The notes under the pieces were generated by a model that worked only from the letters and a program-made list of their open reading frames with translations, had not been told where the DNA came from and searched no databases. From positions 50,603 through 114,602 of the forward strand of contig JODI01000021.1 of assembly GCA_000720805.1 (NCBI GenBank): DNA of 64,000 nt, written 5' to 3'. Positions 43,269-50,280 of this stretch are shown here, one piece after another (positions within the stretch are counted from its first letter, which is position 1; the number at the start of each line of letters is the position of its first letter). Position numbers and translations under genes: made by a program. Origin of the DNA: Streptomyces violaceoruber (GTDB lineage: Bacteria > Actinomycetota > Actinomycetes > Streptomycetales > Streptomycetaceae).

Positions 43269-43940
43269 ATGGGAACGGATCTTCATGAGCTGCTGAGGTC
43301 ACTGCGGGTGTGGGACCCGGAGGTGACCACGCTGCCGTCCTTCGACCCGGACACCGCTCCGGACGACCCCGTCCCCCTCTTCACCGCCTGGTTCGCCGAG
43401 GCCGTGGCGGCGGGGCAGCACGAGCCGCACACCATGTCCGTCGCCACGACCGACGAGGAGGGCCGGCCGGACGTACGGATCGTGATGCTGCACGGCGCCG
43501 ACGCGGACGGCTGGTCCTTCGCGACCCACGCGACCAGCCGCAAGGGCGGACATCTGGCGGCCCGCCCGTACGCCGCCCTCGGCTTCTACTGGCCCGTCCT
43601 GGGCCGTCAGGTACGGGTCCGGGGCCCGGTCACCGCCGCGCCCTCCGAGGCGGGCCGGGCGGATCTGCACGCCCGCTCCACGGGCGCGCTGGCGGCCGCC
43701 CTCACCGGCCGGCAGAGCGAGGACCTCACCTCCCTCGACGAGTTGGCGCGCACCTCGCAGGCCGCGTGGGAGCGGGCGCAGCGCGAACCGGCGGCCCCGG
43801 TGCCGACCTGGACGCTGTACCGCGTGCGCCCGGAGGAGGTCGAGTTCTTCCAGGGCGACGAGCGGCGGCGGCATGTGCGGCTGGTGTACCGGCGGGGAGA
43901 GGGGGGCGAGAGCTGGGACAGAGGATTGCTGTGGCCCTGA
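43269..43940 (+). CDS. Pyridoxamine 5'-phosphate oxidase-like FMN enzyme
   Basis: 223 aa, close to the usual PdxH length. The motif set TMSVATTDEEGRPDVRIVML, HGADADGWSFATHATSRKGG (FMN phosphate binding), AALGFYWPVLGRQVRVRGPV and the C-terminal VEFFQGDERRRHVRLVYRR matches PdxH-type oxidases, which convert pyridoxine or pyridoxamine 5'-phosphate to PLP. The typical LPP segment and the second Arg of WxGxPxRLHDR are lacking (FFQGDERRRH), so it may be a PdxH paralogue with another substrate. Confidence 0.82.
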   Translation: MGTDLHELLRSLRVWDPEVTTLPSFDPDTAPDDPVPLFTAWFAEAVAAGQHEPHTMSVATTDEEGRPDVRIVMLHGADADGWSFATHATSRKGGHLAARPYAALGFYWPVLGRQVRVRGPVTAAPSEAGRADLHARSTGALAAALTGRQSEDLTSLDELARTSQAAWERAQREPAAPVPTWTLYRVRPEEVEFFQGDERRRHVRLVYRRGEGGESWDRGLLWP

Positions 43941-43949
43941 GGACGGACG

Positions 43950-43971
43950 CCGGTGCCGGGGGCGGCACCGG
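43950..43971. terminator. Short hairpin between converging genes
   Basis: CCGGTGCC (43950-43957) pairs with GGCACCGG (43964-43971) across a 6-base loop, between the oxidase and acetyltransferase stops. Confidence 0.5.
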
Positions 43972-43992
43972 TACAGGCACCCGTACCGGCTC

Positions 43993-44949
43993 CTACCGCG
44001 CGGAGTGGTCCGGTGAGGAGCCGTCCGAGACGTCGTCCAACGGGTCGTCGTCCACCGAGTCGTCGTCCACCGAGTCGTCGTCCACCGAGTCGTCGTACGC
44101 CGCGAAGTCGTACACCGCGAAGTCGGTGACGGGCCGGTAGCCGATGCGCTGGTAGAGCCTGTTGCTGATCGGGTTCGCCAGGTCGGTGAAGAGCAGCACC
44201 TCGTCCGCGCCCGCGTCCCGCGCCGCCCGGCTGATCTCGGCGGTCACGGCACCGGCGTAGCCCCGGCCGCGCAGGTGGGCGGGGGTGTAGACGGGGCCGA
44301 CCCGGACCTGGCCGGCGATCTGCGGGGTCGCTCCGGCCATGGCGACGGGGGTGCCGTCCGGGTCCTCCCAGAAGGTGACGCCGCCGTAGGCGATACGGGC
44401 GTCGGCCCAGGAGCCGGCCTCGCCGGCCGGGTGACCGATGGCTTCGCTGAACTCGCCGTACCACTTGACCAGTTGTGGTCGGTCGGACTCGACGGCGATG
44501 CGTGCCCGGCCCTCCGGCACGGGCTGCGGGACGCTCAACGTGTCGAGGCGGTGGAGACGTTGGCGCTGGTGGAGGGTGGACGTGGCGCCAGTGCGGGCCT
44601 GCCAGGCGGCGGCGACGGCAGTGGCCGTATCACGGTCCGCCACGACGCCGGGCACAGGCCCGTGACCCTCCAGGTGCGCGGCGAGGGAGTCGGCCTCCTC
44701 GGCGGTCAAGGTGGTGAGGTTCAGCCGGTGGGGCGGGGTCTGGAAGTAGGCCGCACGCACGGCGCCGTCCCGCTCCAGCGTCCCGTAGACGGGCGGCAGA
44801 TCGCCGTACACGTGCGGTCCACGGGTGCGGAGCGTCTCGGTCGCCGTCAGGGGGACGGTGTGCAGGGCCGGTCGCGAGCGCAGGAAGTTCCCGGCGCGGT
44901 CGAGGAAGCGGCCGAGGTCTTCGGTGCGGTGCCAGTGGTCGGGGAGCAT
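43993..44949 (-). CDS. GNAT-family N-acetyltransferase with repeat tail
   Basis: 318 aa. An N-terminal region (1-150) without clear motifs is followed by a GNAT domain with the acetyl-CoA loop VGPVYTPAHLRGRGYAGAVT (RGRGYA being the R-x-x-G-x-A motif) and LFTDLANPISNRLYQRIGYR. The last 40 residues are a tail of DDSVD repeats from a 15-bp minisatellite (44045-44089). The substrate is unknown. It interrupts the thiolase-to-DUF35 stretch of the catabolic region. Confidence 0.82.
   Translation of the reverse strand: MLPDHWHRTEDLGRFLDRAGNFLRSRPALHTVPLTATETLRTRGPHVYGDLPPVYGTLERDGAVRAAYFQTPPHRLNLTTLTAEEADSLAAHLEGHGPVPGVVADRDTATAVAAAWQARTGATSTLHQRQRLHRLDTLSVPQPVPEGRARIAVESDRPQLVKWYGEFSEAIGHPAGEAGSWADARIAYGGVTFWEDPDGTPVAMAGATPQIAGQVRVGPVYTPAHLRGRGYAGAVTAEISRAARDAGADEVLLFTDLANPISNRLYQRIGYRPVTDFAVYDFAAYDDSVDDDSVDDDSVDDDPLDDVSDGSSPDHSAR
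44045..44089 (-). repeat. Three 15-bp units coding DDSVD
   Basis: TCGTCGTCCACCGAG on the plus strand occurs three times in exact succession and adds an acidic tail to the acetyltransferase. Confidence 0.85.
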
Positions 44950-45010
44950 GCTTCATGGTCACGTGCGACGGCGGACAACGCGCGTGATTTTTCCGGGCGT
45001 TGCGTGGTGG

Positions 45011-45673
45011 CTAGCTGTACTGACCCGTGAGGTCTGGGTTCGGCTCCGGGTCTGGGTCCGGCTCCGGCTCCGGGTCCGTCGCGAGGCGGGCGTGCAGGTG
45101 CGCGTCACGGAAGGCGTCCTGGCGGCCCGCCTCGAAGATCGCGCCTCGCAGGATCCCCTCGAACCGGAATCCGCACCGCTCGGCGACACGGCAGGAGGCG
45201 TCGTGGCCGAGGGCGTGGTCGAGTTCGAGGCGGTGCATGCCCAGCTCGGTGTGGGCCCAGTGGGCGGCGAGGGCCAGGGCGCGGGTGGCGACCCGGCGGC
45301 CACGCGCCTCGGGGAGCACCCAGTAGCCGACGCGGGCGGAGCGCAGGTCGGGGTGGATGGCGTTGACGCCGATGTGGCCGAGGACCGTACCGGTGTCGGC
45401 GTCCGTCACGCAGTACGACGCCGAGCTGCCGTCCGCCGCCTGCACGGCCTTGGAGCGCAGCGACTCCCGTGCGCTGTCGGCGTCGGTGACCGGCCTGATC
45501 GGCGTGTTCCAGCGCCGGAACTCGGGGTCGGTGCACCCTCGCAACCAGGCCGCCACGTCGGCCTCGCACTCCGCGTCCCAGGGACGCAGACGCAGTCCGT
45601 GACCGAGCAGTTCGGGAAAGGGGAACGGGTACGGAACCGGATGGGCACGGTGCTGATCGTCGACGTGGGCCAT
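45011..45673 (-). CDS. RimJ/RimL-type GNAT acetyltransferase
   Basis: 220 aa from ATG at 45673; the TTG at 45685 is another possibility. The fold is shown by LLGHGLRLRPWDAECEADVA, GHIGVNAIHPDLRSARVGYW, LPEARGRRVATRALALAAHW (acetyl-CoA loop) and RVAERCGFRFEGILRGAI, typical of ribosomal-protein-type or antibiotic acetyltransferases. A C-terminal run of alternating Asp/Pro/Glu is a repeat addition. It starts close to the stop of the DUF35 gene and is probably read through from operator S9. Confidence 0.82.
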   Translation of the reverse strand: MAHVDDQHRAHPVPYPFPFPELLGHGLRLRPWDAECEADVAAWLRGCTDPEFRRWNTPIRPVTDADSARESLRSKAVQAADGSSASYCVTDADTGTVLGHIGVNAIHPDLRSARVGYWVLPEARGRRVATRALALAAHWAHTELGMHRLELDHALGHDASCRVAERCGFRFEGILRGAIFEAGRQDAFRDAHLHARLATDPEPEPDPDPEPNPDLTGQYS

Positions 45674-45681
45674 CAGCCCAT

Positions 45682-46497
45682 TCAACCGGCTTGCCGCCCC
45701 CGACGCGGCCGGAATACGGGGACGACGGGAGTGCCGTCACGGGAGGCGCCCGCGAGCTGCAAGGACGTCGTGCCGGGGGCGGCGGCTCCGGCGCTCGGGG
45801 GTTGTGGGGCGATGGGGTCGGGGACAGCGGTTCCGGCGCTGGGGGGCTGTGGGGCCGAGGTGGGGTCGGGGACAGCGGTTCCGGGCTGTATGGCTGTGGC
45901 TTCGGGGGATGCGCCCCGGGGCTGCGGGGCCGCGTCGGGGGATGCCCCCCCGTGCTGCGGGGCCTTCGCGTCGGGGGATGCGCCCCGGGGCTGCGGGGCC
46001 GTCGCGTCGAGGGCGGCCATTCCGGTCCCAGATGTCCCCATCGCCTCGACCGCCTCGACCGACTCGACCGACTCGACCGCCCCAAGCGACTCCACCGCCC
46101 CAACCACCGCACCCGCCCCACCGCGAAACGCGACCTCCAGCTCCATCCCGGCCCGCAGTTCCTCCTGCGCGCACTCGACGATCTCCGTCATCATCCGCGG
46201 CCCCTCGGCGAGGTCCACCACGGCGGCGACGTACGGGGTGCGTCCGCCGAAGGGCGGCAGGTCGTTGCGGTGGACGACGGACCAGGTGTAGAGCGTGGCC
46301 CGGCCGCTCGCCGCCTCCCAGGTGACGTCCTCGCTCCAGCAGTGGGGACAGAACTCGCGCGGGTAGTGATGGGCCCGCCCGCACGCCCCGCAACGCCTGA
46401 GCAGCAGCCGGCCCTGTGCGGCGGCGTTCCAGTAGGTCCGGGTGAAGGCATCCGGTTCGGGAACGTCGTAGCGCACAGGCACGCCCGGGGCGCTCAC
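45682..46497 (-). CDS. DUF35 OB-fold/zinc-ribbon protein with expanded repeat tail
   Basis: 271 aa from GTG at 46497 (GTGA overlap with the DoxX gene stop). The zinc ribbon CGACGRAHHYPREFCPHC and the following TLYTWSVVHRNDLPPFGGRT and EIVECAQEELRAGMELEVAF OB fold are complete by about residue 140. The remaining roughly 130 residues are repeats of the type PQPRGASPDA and TAVPDPIAPQPPSAG, coded by long GC-rich tandem units (45770-46010). DUF35 proteins are normally 130-150 aa. It probably partners the orphan Ltp-type thiolase at 41935. Confidence 0.85.
   Translation of the reverse strand: MSAPGVPVRYDVPEPDAFTRTYWNAAAQGRLLLRRCGACGRAHHYPREFCPHCWSEDVTWEAASGRATLYTWSVVHRNDLPPFGGRTPYVAAVVDLAEGPRMMTEIVECAQEELRAGMELEVAFRGGAGAVVGAVESLGAVESVESVEAVEAMGTSGTGMAALDATAPQPRGASPDAKAPQHGGASPDAAPQPRGASPEATAIQPGTAVPDPTSAPQPPSAGTAVPDPIAPQPPSAGAAAPGTTSLQLAGASRDGTPVVPVFRPRRGRQAG
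45770..46010 (-). repeat. Long GC-rich tandem repeats in the DUF35 tail
   Basis: Units beginning GGGGATGCGCCCCGGGGCTG (about 36-39 bp, three copies, 45908-46010) and units containing CGGGGACAGCGGTTCCGG (about 45 bp, 45770-45890) code for the repeat tail. Unit boundaries are approximate. Confidence 0.75.
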
Positions 46498-46943
46498 TGG
46501 AAGAGCCCCAGCGCGCCGTCCACCGACCAGTCCTGCCACGACATCCCGAACAGGGCCGCCACGGAGATGAGGGCCATCATCGAGTTCTGCCCCTGCTCGG
46601 CCCAGTCGTGGATCATGAGGGTGAAGTAGAGGACGTTGAGCAGCAGTCCGCCGACGAGCGCGACCGGGGTCAGGAAGCCGAGGATCAGCCCGAGGCCGAG
46701 GGCGAGTTCGGCGTACGCGACGACGTACGCCATCGTCCGCGGGCGCGGCGCGACGACCACGTCGAAGCCGCTGCGTACGGCGGTCCACTTGTGCTTGGCG
46801 GCGATGTCGGCAGCCCAGGTGATCCCGCCGCCCTCGAACCACGTCTTCTTGTCCTTGTGCCGCCAGCTCTCCAGCCACCACAGTCCGAGTCCTATGCGCA
46901 GCACGGCCAGCCACTGCGCCCCGGTGAGCCAGATCGTGTCCAT
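46494..46943 (-). CDS. DoxX-family integral membrane protein
   Basis: About 149 aa from ATG at 46943 (MDTIWLTGAQWLAVLRIGLG), 10 bases after GGAGG; GTG at 46961 would add six residues. There are four membrane helices, with WWLESWRHKDKKTWFEGGGI following the first and VVAYAELALGLGLILGFLTP and NVLYFTLMIHDWAEQGQNSM after. DoxX proteins are membrane subunits linked to thiosulfate or redox reactions and often accompany catabolic genes. It leads the DoxX-DUF35-GNAT operon, with operator S9 directly upstream. Confidence 0.85.
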   Translation of the reverse strand: MDTIWLTGAQWLAVLRIGLGLWWLESWRHKDKKTWFEGGGITWAADIAAKHKWTAVRSGFDVVVAPRPRTMAYVVAYAELALGLGLILGFLTPVALVGGLLLNVLYFTLMIHDWAEQGQNSMMALISVAALFGMSWQDWSVDGALGLFQ

Positions 46944-46964
46944 CGCATCCATCGCCTCCACGAA

Positions 46965-46981
46965 TCTGACGGTACGTCAGA
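46965..46981. promoter_or_regulatory. Regulon operator S9 (perfect)
   Basis: TCTGACGGTACGTCAGA, 22 bases upstream of the DoxX start. It lies 238 bases from the divergent monooxygenase gene, so control of the latter is uncertain. Confidence 0.85.
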
Positions 46982-47218
46982 TAGCCGCTCCCGGAAACCC
47001 CACGACCGCGAGAGGCCGATCAGTGGCCGGCCACCAGGCGGCACCGACGACGGCCTCCCCGAAAGCCGCCCCACACGCCCCCCTCTCCTCCCTCCGCACA
47101 CAACCAGGCGCCCTACGCCACGAGCCCCACCCACCCCTCCTACAGGCGTGATCAATCCGCAACCAATTCCGGTCTTGACCGAGACCCATCAACGGCGCCC
47201 GGGATTACGCTCGCGCAC

Positions 47219-48442
47219 ATGGCCGACTCCGACTCGACAGCGTCCGCGATCCCCGCGGAGCCGACGCACCCCGCGTCGCACCCCGCCGAACGCCCCGTGT
47301 ACGTCATCGGCGGCGGCCCCGGCGGACTGGCCACCGCGTACGCCCTGCGTGCCCAGGGTCTGCGTGCCGTCGTGCTGGAGAGGTCCGACCGCGTCGGGGA
47401 GTCCTGGCGGCGTCACTACGAGCGACTGCACCTGCACACCACCCGCCGGCTCTCGGCCCTGCCGGGGCTGGCCATGCCACGCAAGTTCGGGCGCTGGGTC
47501 GCCCGCGACGACGTGGTGCGCTACCTGGAGAAGTACGCCGAGCACCACGAGTTGGAGATCGTCACCGGCGTGGAGGTCTCCCGCGTCGAGCGCACCGCCG
47601 ACGGCACCGGCTGGCTGCTGCACGCCACCGGCGGCCGCGAACTGACCGGCGCGGCGGTGGTGGTCGCCACCGGCTACAACCACACGCCCCGCGTGCCCGA
47701 CTGGCCCGGCCGCGACGCCTACACCGGCGAGTTCCTGCACGCCGGTGACTACCGCAACGCGAAACCCTTCGCCGGCCGTGACGTCCTGGTCGTCGGCGTC
47801 GGCAACACCGGTGCCGAGATCGCCGTCGACCTGGTGGAGGGCGGCGCCTCGCGGGTACGGCTGTCGGTGCGCACCGTCCCGCACATCACCCGACGCTCCA
47901 CCGCCGGGTGGACCGCCCAGCAGACGGGCATCCTCGTACGACGGCTGCCGGTACCGCTCGTCGACCGGCTCGCCGTCCCGCTTGCCAAGCTCAGCGTGCC
48001 GGACCTCTCCGCGCAGGGCCTGCCCCGTCCCGACACCGGCCTCTACAGCCGGGTCAGACAGGGCGCGATCCCGGTCCAGGACGTCGGCCTCATCGACGCC
48101 GTGCGCAAGGGCAGCGTCGAGGTCGTGGCCGCCGTCGAGGGCTTCGAGGACGGCAAGGTGTCCCTCGCCGACGGCGGTCTCCTCTCCCCGGACGCCGTCA
48201 TCGCCGCCACCGGCTACACCCGCGCCCTCGAAGACCTCGTCGGCCACCTCGACGTCCTCGGCGCGGACGGCAACCCGGTCGTCAACGGCGCCCGGACCCC
48301 GCGGAACGCGCCCGGCCTCTACTTCACCGGCTTCGTCACCCCCATCAGCGGCACCTTCCGCGAACTGGCCATCGACGCCGGGAAGATCGCGAAGGCCATC
48401 GCCAAGGACCCGACCCGCCAGGCCTCCCGCCTCCCGGCCTGA
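47219..48442 (+). CDS. FAD/NADPH-dependent flavin-containing monooxygenase-like enzyme
   Basis: 407 aa. The FAD fold is VYVIGGGPGGLATAYALRAQ, the monooxygenase linker is EFLHAGDYRNAKPFAGRDVL, and the NADPH fold is VVGVGNTGAEIAVDLVEGG. ATGYT-type motif 2 appears as VIAATGYTRALEDLVGHL. The family oxygenates N, S or ketone carbons (Baeyer-Villiger-like members included). No ribosome site precedes ATG, and TACGCT at 47206-47211 is a plausible -10, so the message may be leaderless. It is divergent from the DoxX operon. Confidence 0.87.
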   Translation: MADSDSTASAIPAEPTHPASHPAERPVYVIGGGPGGLATAYALRAQGLRAVVLERSDRVGESWRRHYERLHLHTTRRLSALPGLAMPRKFGRWVARDDVVRYLEKYAEHHELEIVTGVEVSRVERTADGTGWLLHATGGRELTGAAVVVATGYNHTPRVPDWPGRDAYTGEFLHAGDYRNAKPFAGRDVLVVGVGNTGAEIAVDLVEGGASRVRLSVRTVPHITRRSTAGWTAQQTGILVRRLPVPLVDRLAVPLAKLSVPDLSAQGLPRPDTGLYSRVRQGAIPVQDVGLIDAVRKGSVEVVAAVEGFEDGKVSLADGGLLSPDAVIAATGYTRALEDLVGHLDVLGADGNPVVNGARTPRNAPGLYFTGFVTPISGTFRELAIDAGKIAKAIAKDPTRQASRLPA

Positions 48443-48605
48443 CGCCTCCTCGGACGTAGGAATCCTCAACTCTCTTCTGTACTCCTCTTGTTACTTGTGG
48501 GTCAGATGTGACCGAAGAGCTGTACGAGACCGCTGCGCGGGGCCAGAATGTGAGCACTGTTCACTTTCCAGCTCCACCCACCTCTCGCTACGACGGAGGA
48601 TGCAC

Positions 48606-50147
48606 GTGGCACGTGAAAGACAGCACTCCCAGCACTCCCAGCACTCCCAGCACTCCCAGCACTCCCAGCTCTCCCGGCTCTCCCGCCGCACGCTGCTGGG
48701 CGGTACGGCCGCCGCGGCCGGGGCGCTCACCCTCACCACCACCGCCGCCGGTACCGCCGCCGCGGCCACCCGGACCGTGGACGTCGCCATCGTCGGCGGC
48801 GGCCTCGCCGGACTCACGGCGGCCCGCGACCTGGTCGCCGCCGGGAAGACGGTCGTCGTCCTGGAGGCCCGCGACCGCGTCGGCGGCCGGGTGGTGAACC
48901 TGCGCCTGGCGGGCGGCGGGGTCACCGAGGGCGGCGGCGAGTTCATCGGCCCCACCCAGGACCGCATCAAGGCACTCGCCGACTCCCTCGGCGTGGCGAC
49001 CTTCCCGACCTACAACACCGGCAAGAACCTCCTCTACAAGGACGGCAAGAGAACCCCCTACGCCACCGACGGCCTGCTCGGCTCGGTCCCCCCGATCGAC
49101 GCGGCCGGCCTCGCCAACGCGGCGATCGTGCAGGCCTCCCTCGACGACATGGCCAAGCAGGTCCCGGTGGACGCGCCCTGGAGCGCCGCGAAGGCCGAGG
49201 AGTGGGACCGGCAGACCTTCGAGACCTGGCTGCGCGCCAACGCCGTCATCCCGTCCGCCAAGTTCCTTCTCGACGTGGCCTGTACGTCGATCTTCTCGGC
49301 CGAACCCCGTGAGCTCTCCCTCCTGTTCGTCCTCTTCTACATCGCCGCCGCCGGCAACCAGTCGAACGCCGGCACCCTGGAACGCCTCACCGAGACCGCG
49401 AACGGGGCCCAGGAACTGCGCTTCGTCGGCGGCTCCCAGCAGGTGCCGATCAAACTGGCCGCCACACTCGGCGACCGGGTGGTGCTGAACGCCCCGGTGC
49501 GCACGATCAGCCAGTCCGGCGGCCAGTACGTCGTGACGGCCGACGGCGTCACGGTCACCGCCAAGAAGGTCGTCGTCGCCGTACCCCCGCCCCTCGCGGC
49601 CCGTATCTCCTACGCCCCCCTGCTGCCCGCCGCCCGCGACCAGCTCGCCCAGCGCCTGCCGATGGCCTCGGTCGGCAAGGCGATCGCGGTCTACGACACT
49701 CCCTTCTGGCGTGCCGACGGACTCAACGGCCAAGTCGTCAGCGACACCGGCGTGGTCAGTTCCACCTTCGACAACTCCCCGCCCGACGCCTCGTACGGCG
49801 CCTTGATGGGCTTCATCGAGGCCGACGAGATGCGGGCGCTGGACGCGGCGAGCGAGGCGGAGGTCAGGGCGGCCGTGCTGAAGGACTACGTGACGTACTT
49901 CGGCGAGAAAGCGGCCTCCCCTTCCTCCTTCGTCCTGCAACGCTGGAACAACGAGGCCTACACCCGCGGTGGCCCCGTCTCCATCGCCGCGCCCGGCGTC
50001 CTGACCCAGTACGGCCCCGCCCTGCGCAGGCCCGTCGGCGGCATCCACTGGGCCGGGACCGAGACGTCCACCTACTGGATGGGCTTCATGGACGGCGCGG
50101 TGCGGTCGGGCGAGCGGGTGGCGAAGGAGGTGCTGGCGGCGGTGTAG
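48606..50147 (+). CDS. Tat-exported flavin monoamine oxidase-like enzyme
   Basis: 513 aa from GTG at 48606, 6 bases after CGGAGG; ATG at 48600 abuts the ribosome site and is unlikely. The signal has QHS repeats, then SRRTLLGGTAAAAGALTLTT (twin-arginine, hydrophobic core, Ala-rich end). The enzyme starts VDVAIVGGGLAGLTAARDLV, with GRVVNLRLAGGGVTEGGGEF and the C-terminal IHWAGTETSTYWMGFMDGAV, the FAD-binding end of monoamine oxidases. The latter lacks the usual covalent Cys. It oxidises an amine outside the cell, substrate unknown. Confidence 0.9.
   Translation: MARERQHSQHSQHSQHSQHSQLSRLSRRTLLGGTAAAAGALTLTTTAAGTAAAATRTVDVAIVGGGLAGLTAARDLVAAGKTVVVLEARDRVGGRVVNLRLAGGGVTEGGGEFIGPTQDRIKALADSLGVATFPTYNTGKNLLYKDGKRTPYATDGLLGSVPPIDAAGLANAAIVQASLDDMAKQVPVDAPWSAAKAEEWDRQTFETWLRANAVIPSAKFLLDVACTSIFSAEPRELSLLFVLFYIAAAGNQSNAGTLERLTETANGAQELRFVGGSQQVPIKLAATLGDRVVLNAPVRTISQSGGQYVVTADGVTVTAKKVVVAVPPPLAARISYAPLLPAARDQLAQRLPMASVGKAIAVYDTPFWRADGLNGQVVSDTGVVSSTFDNSPPDASYGALMGFIEADEMRALDAASEAEVRAAVLKDYVTYFGEKAASPSSFVLQRWNNEAYTRGGPVSIAAPGVLTQYGPALRRPVGGIHWAGTETSTYWMGFMDGAVRSGERVAKEVLAAV
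48621..48683 (+). repeat. 9-bp minisatellite in the Tat signal (QHS repeats)
   Basis: CAGCACTCC is repeated five times exactly, with two degenerate copies, coding QHS units followed by QLS and RLS directly before the twin arginines. Confidence 0.88.
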
Positions 50148-50166
50148 GCCGAGCCCTCGGTCTGTT

Positions 50167-50200
50167 CCTTTCTGTGTGCGCGACCTTTCTGTGTGCGCGA
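50167..50200. repeat. Perfect 17-bp tandem duplication upstream of the operators S10/S11
   Basis: CCTTTCTGTGTGCGCGA occurs twice without gap, 7 bases before operator S10, in the promoter of the ADP-forming ligase gene. Confidence 0.85.
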
Positions 50201-50206
50201 CCCATT

Positions 50207-50223
50207 CCTGACATCCCGTCAGT
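50207..50223. promoter_or_regulatory. Regulon operator S10
   Basis: CCTGACATCCCGTCAGT. Its centre is 24 bp from that of S11, a spacing that places both on nearly the same helix face. Confidence 0.75.
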
Positions 50224-50230
50224 TATGTAA

Positions 50231-50247
50231 TCTGACAGTTCGTCAGT
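50231..50247. promoter_or_regulatory. Regulon operator S11
   Basis: TCTGACAGTTCGTCAGT, 34 bases before the ligase start at 50281. Confidence 0.8.
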
Positions 50248-50280
50248 TACTTGGCAGTCACACAGGAGCGGGCGGACCAG

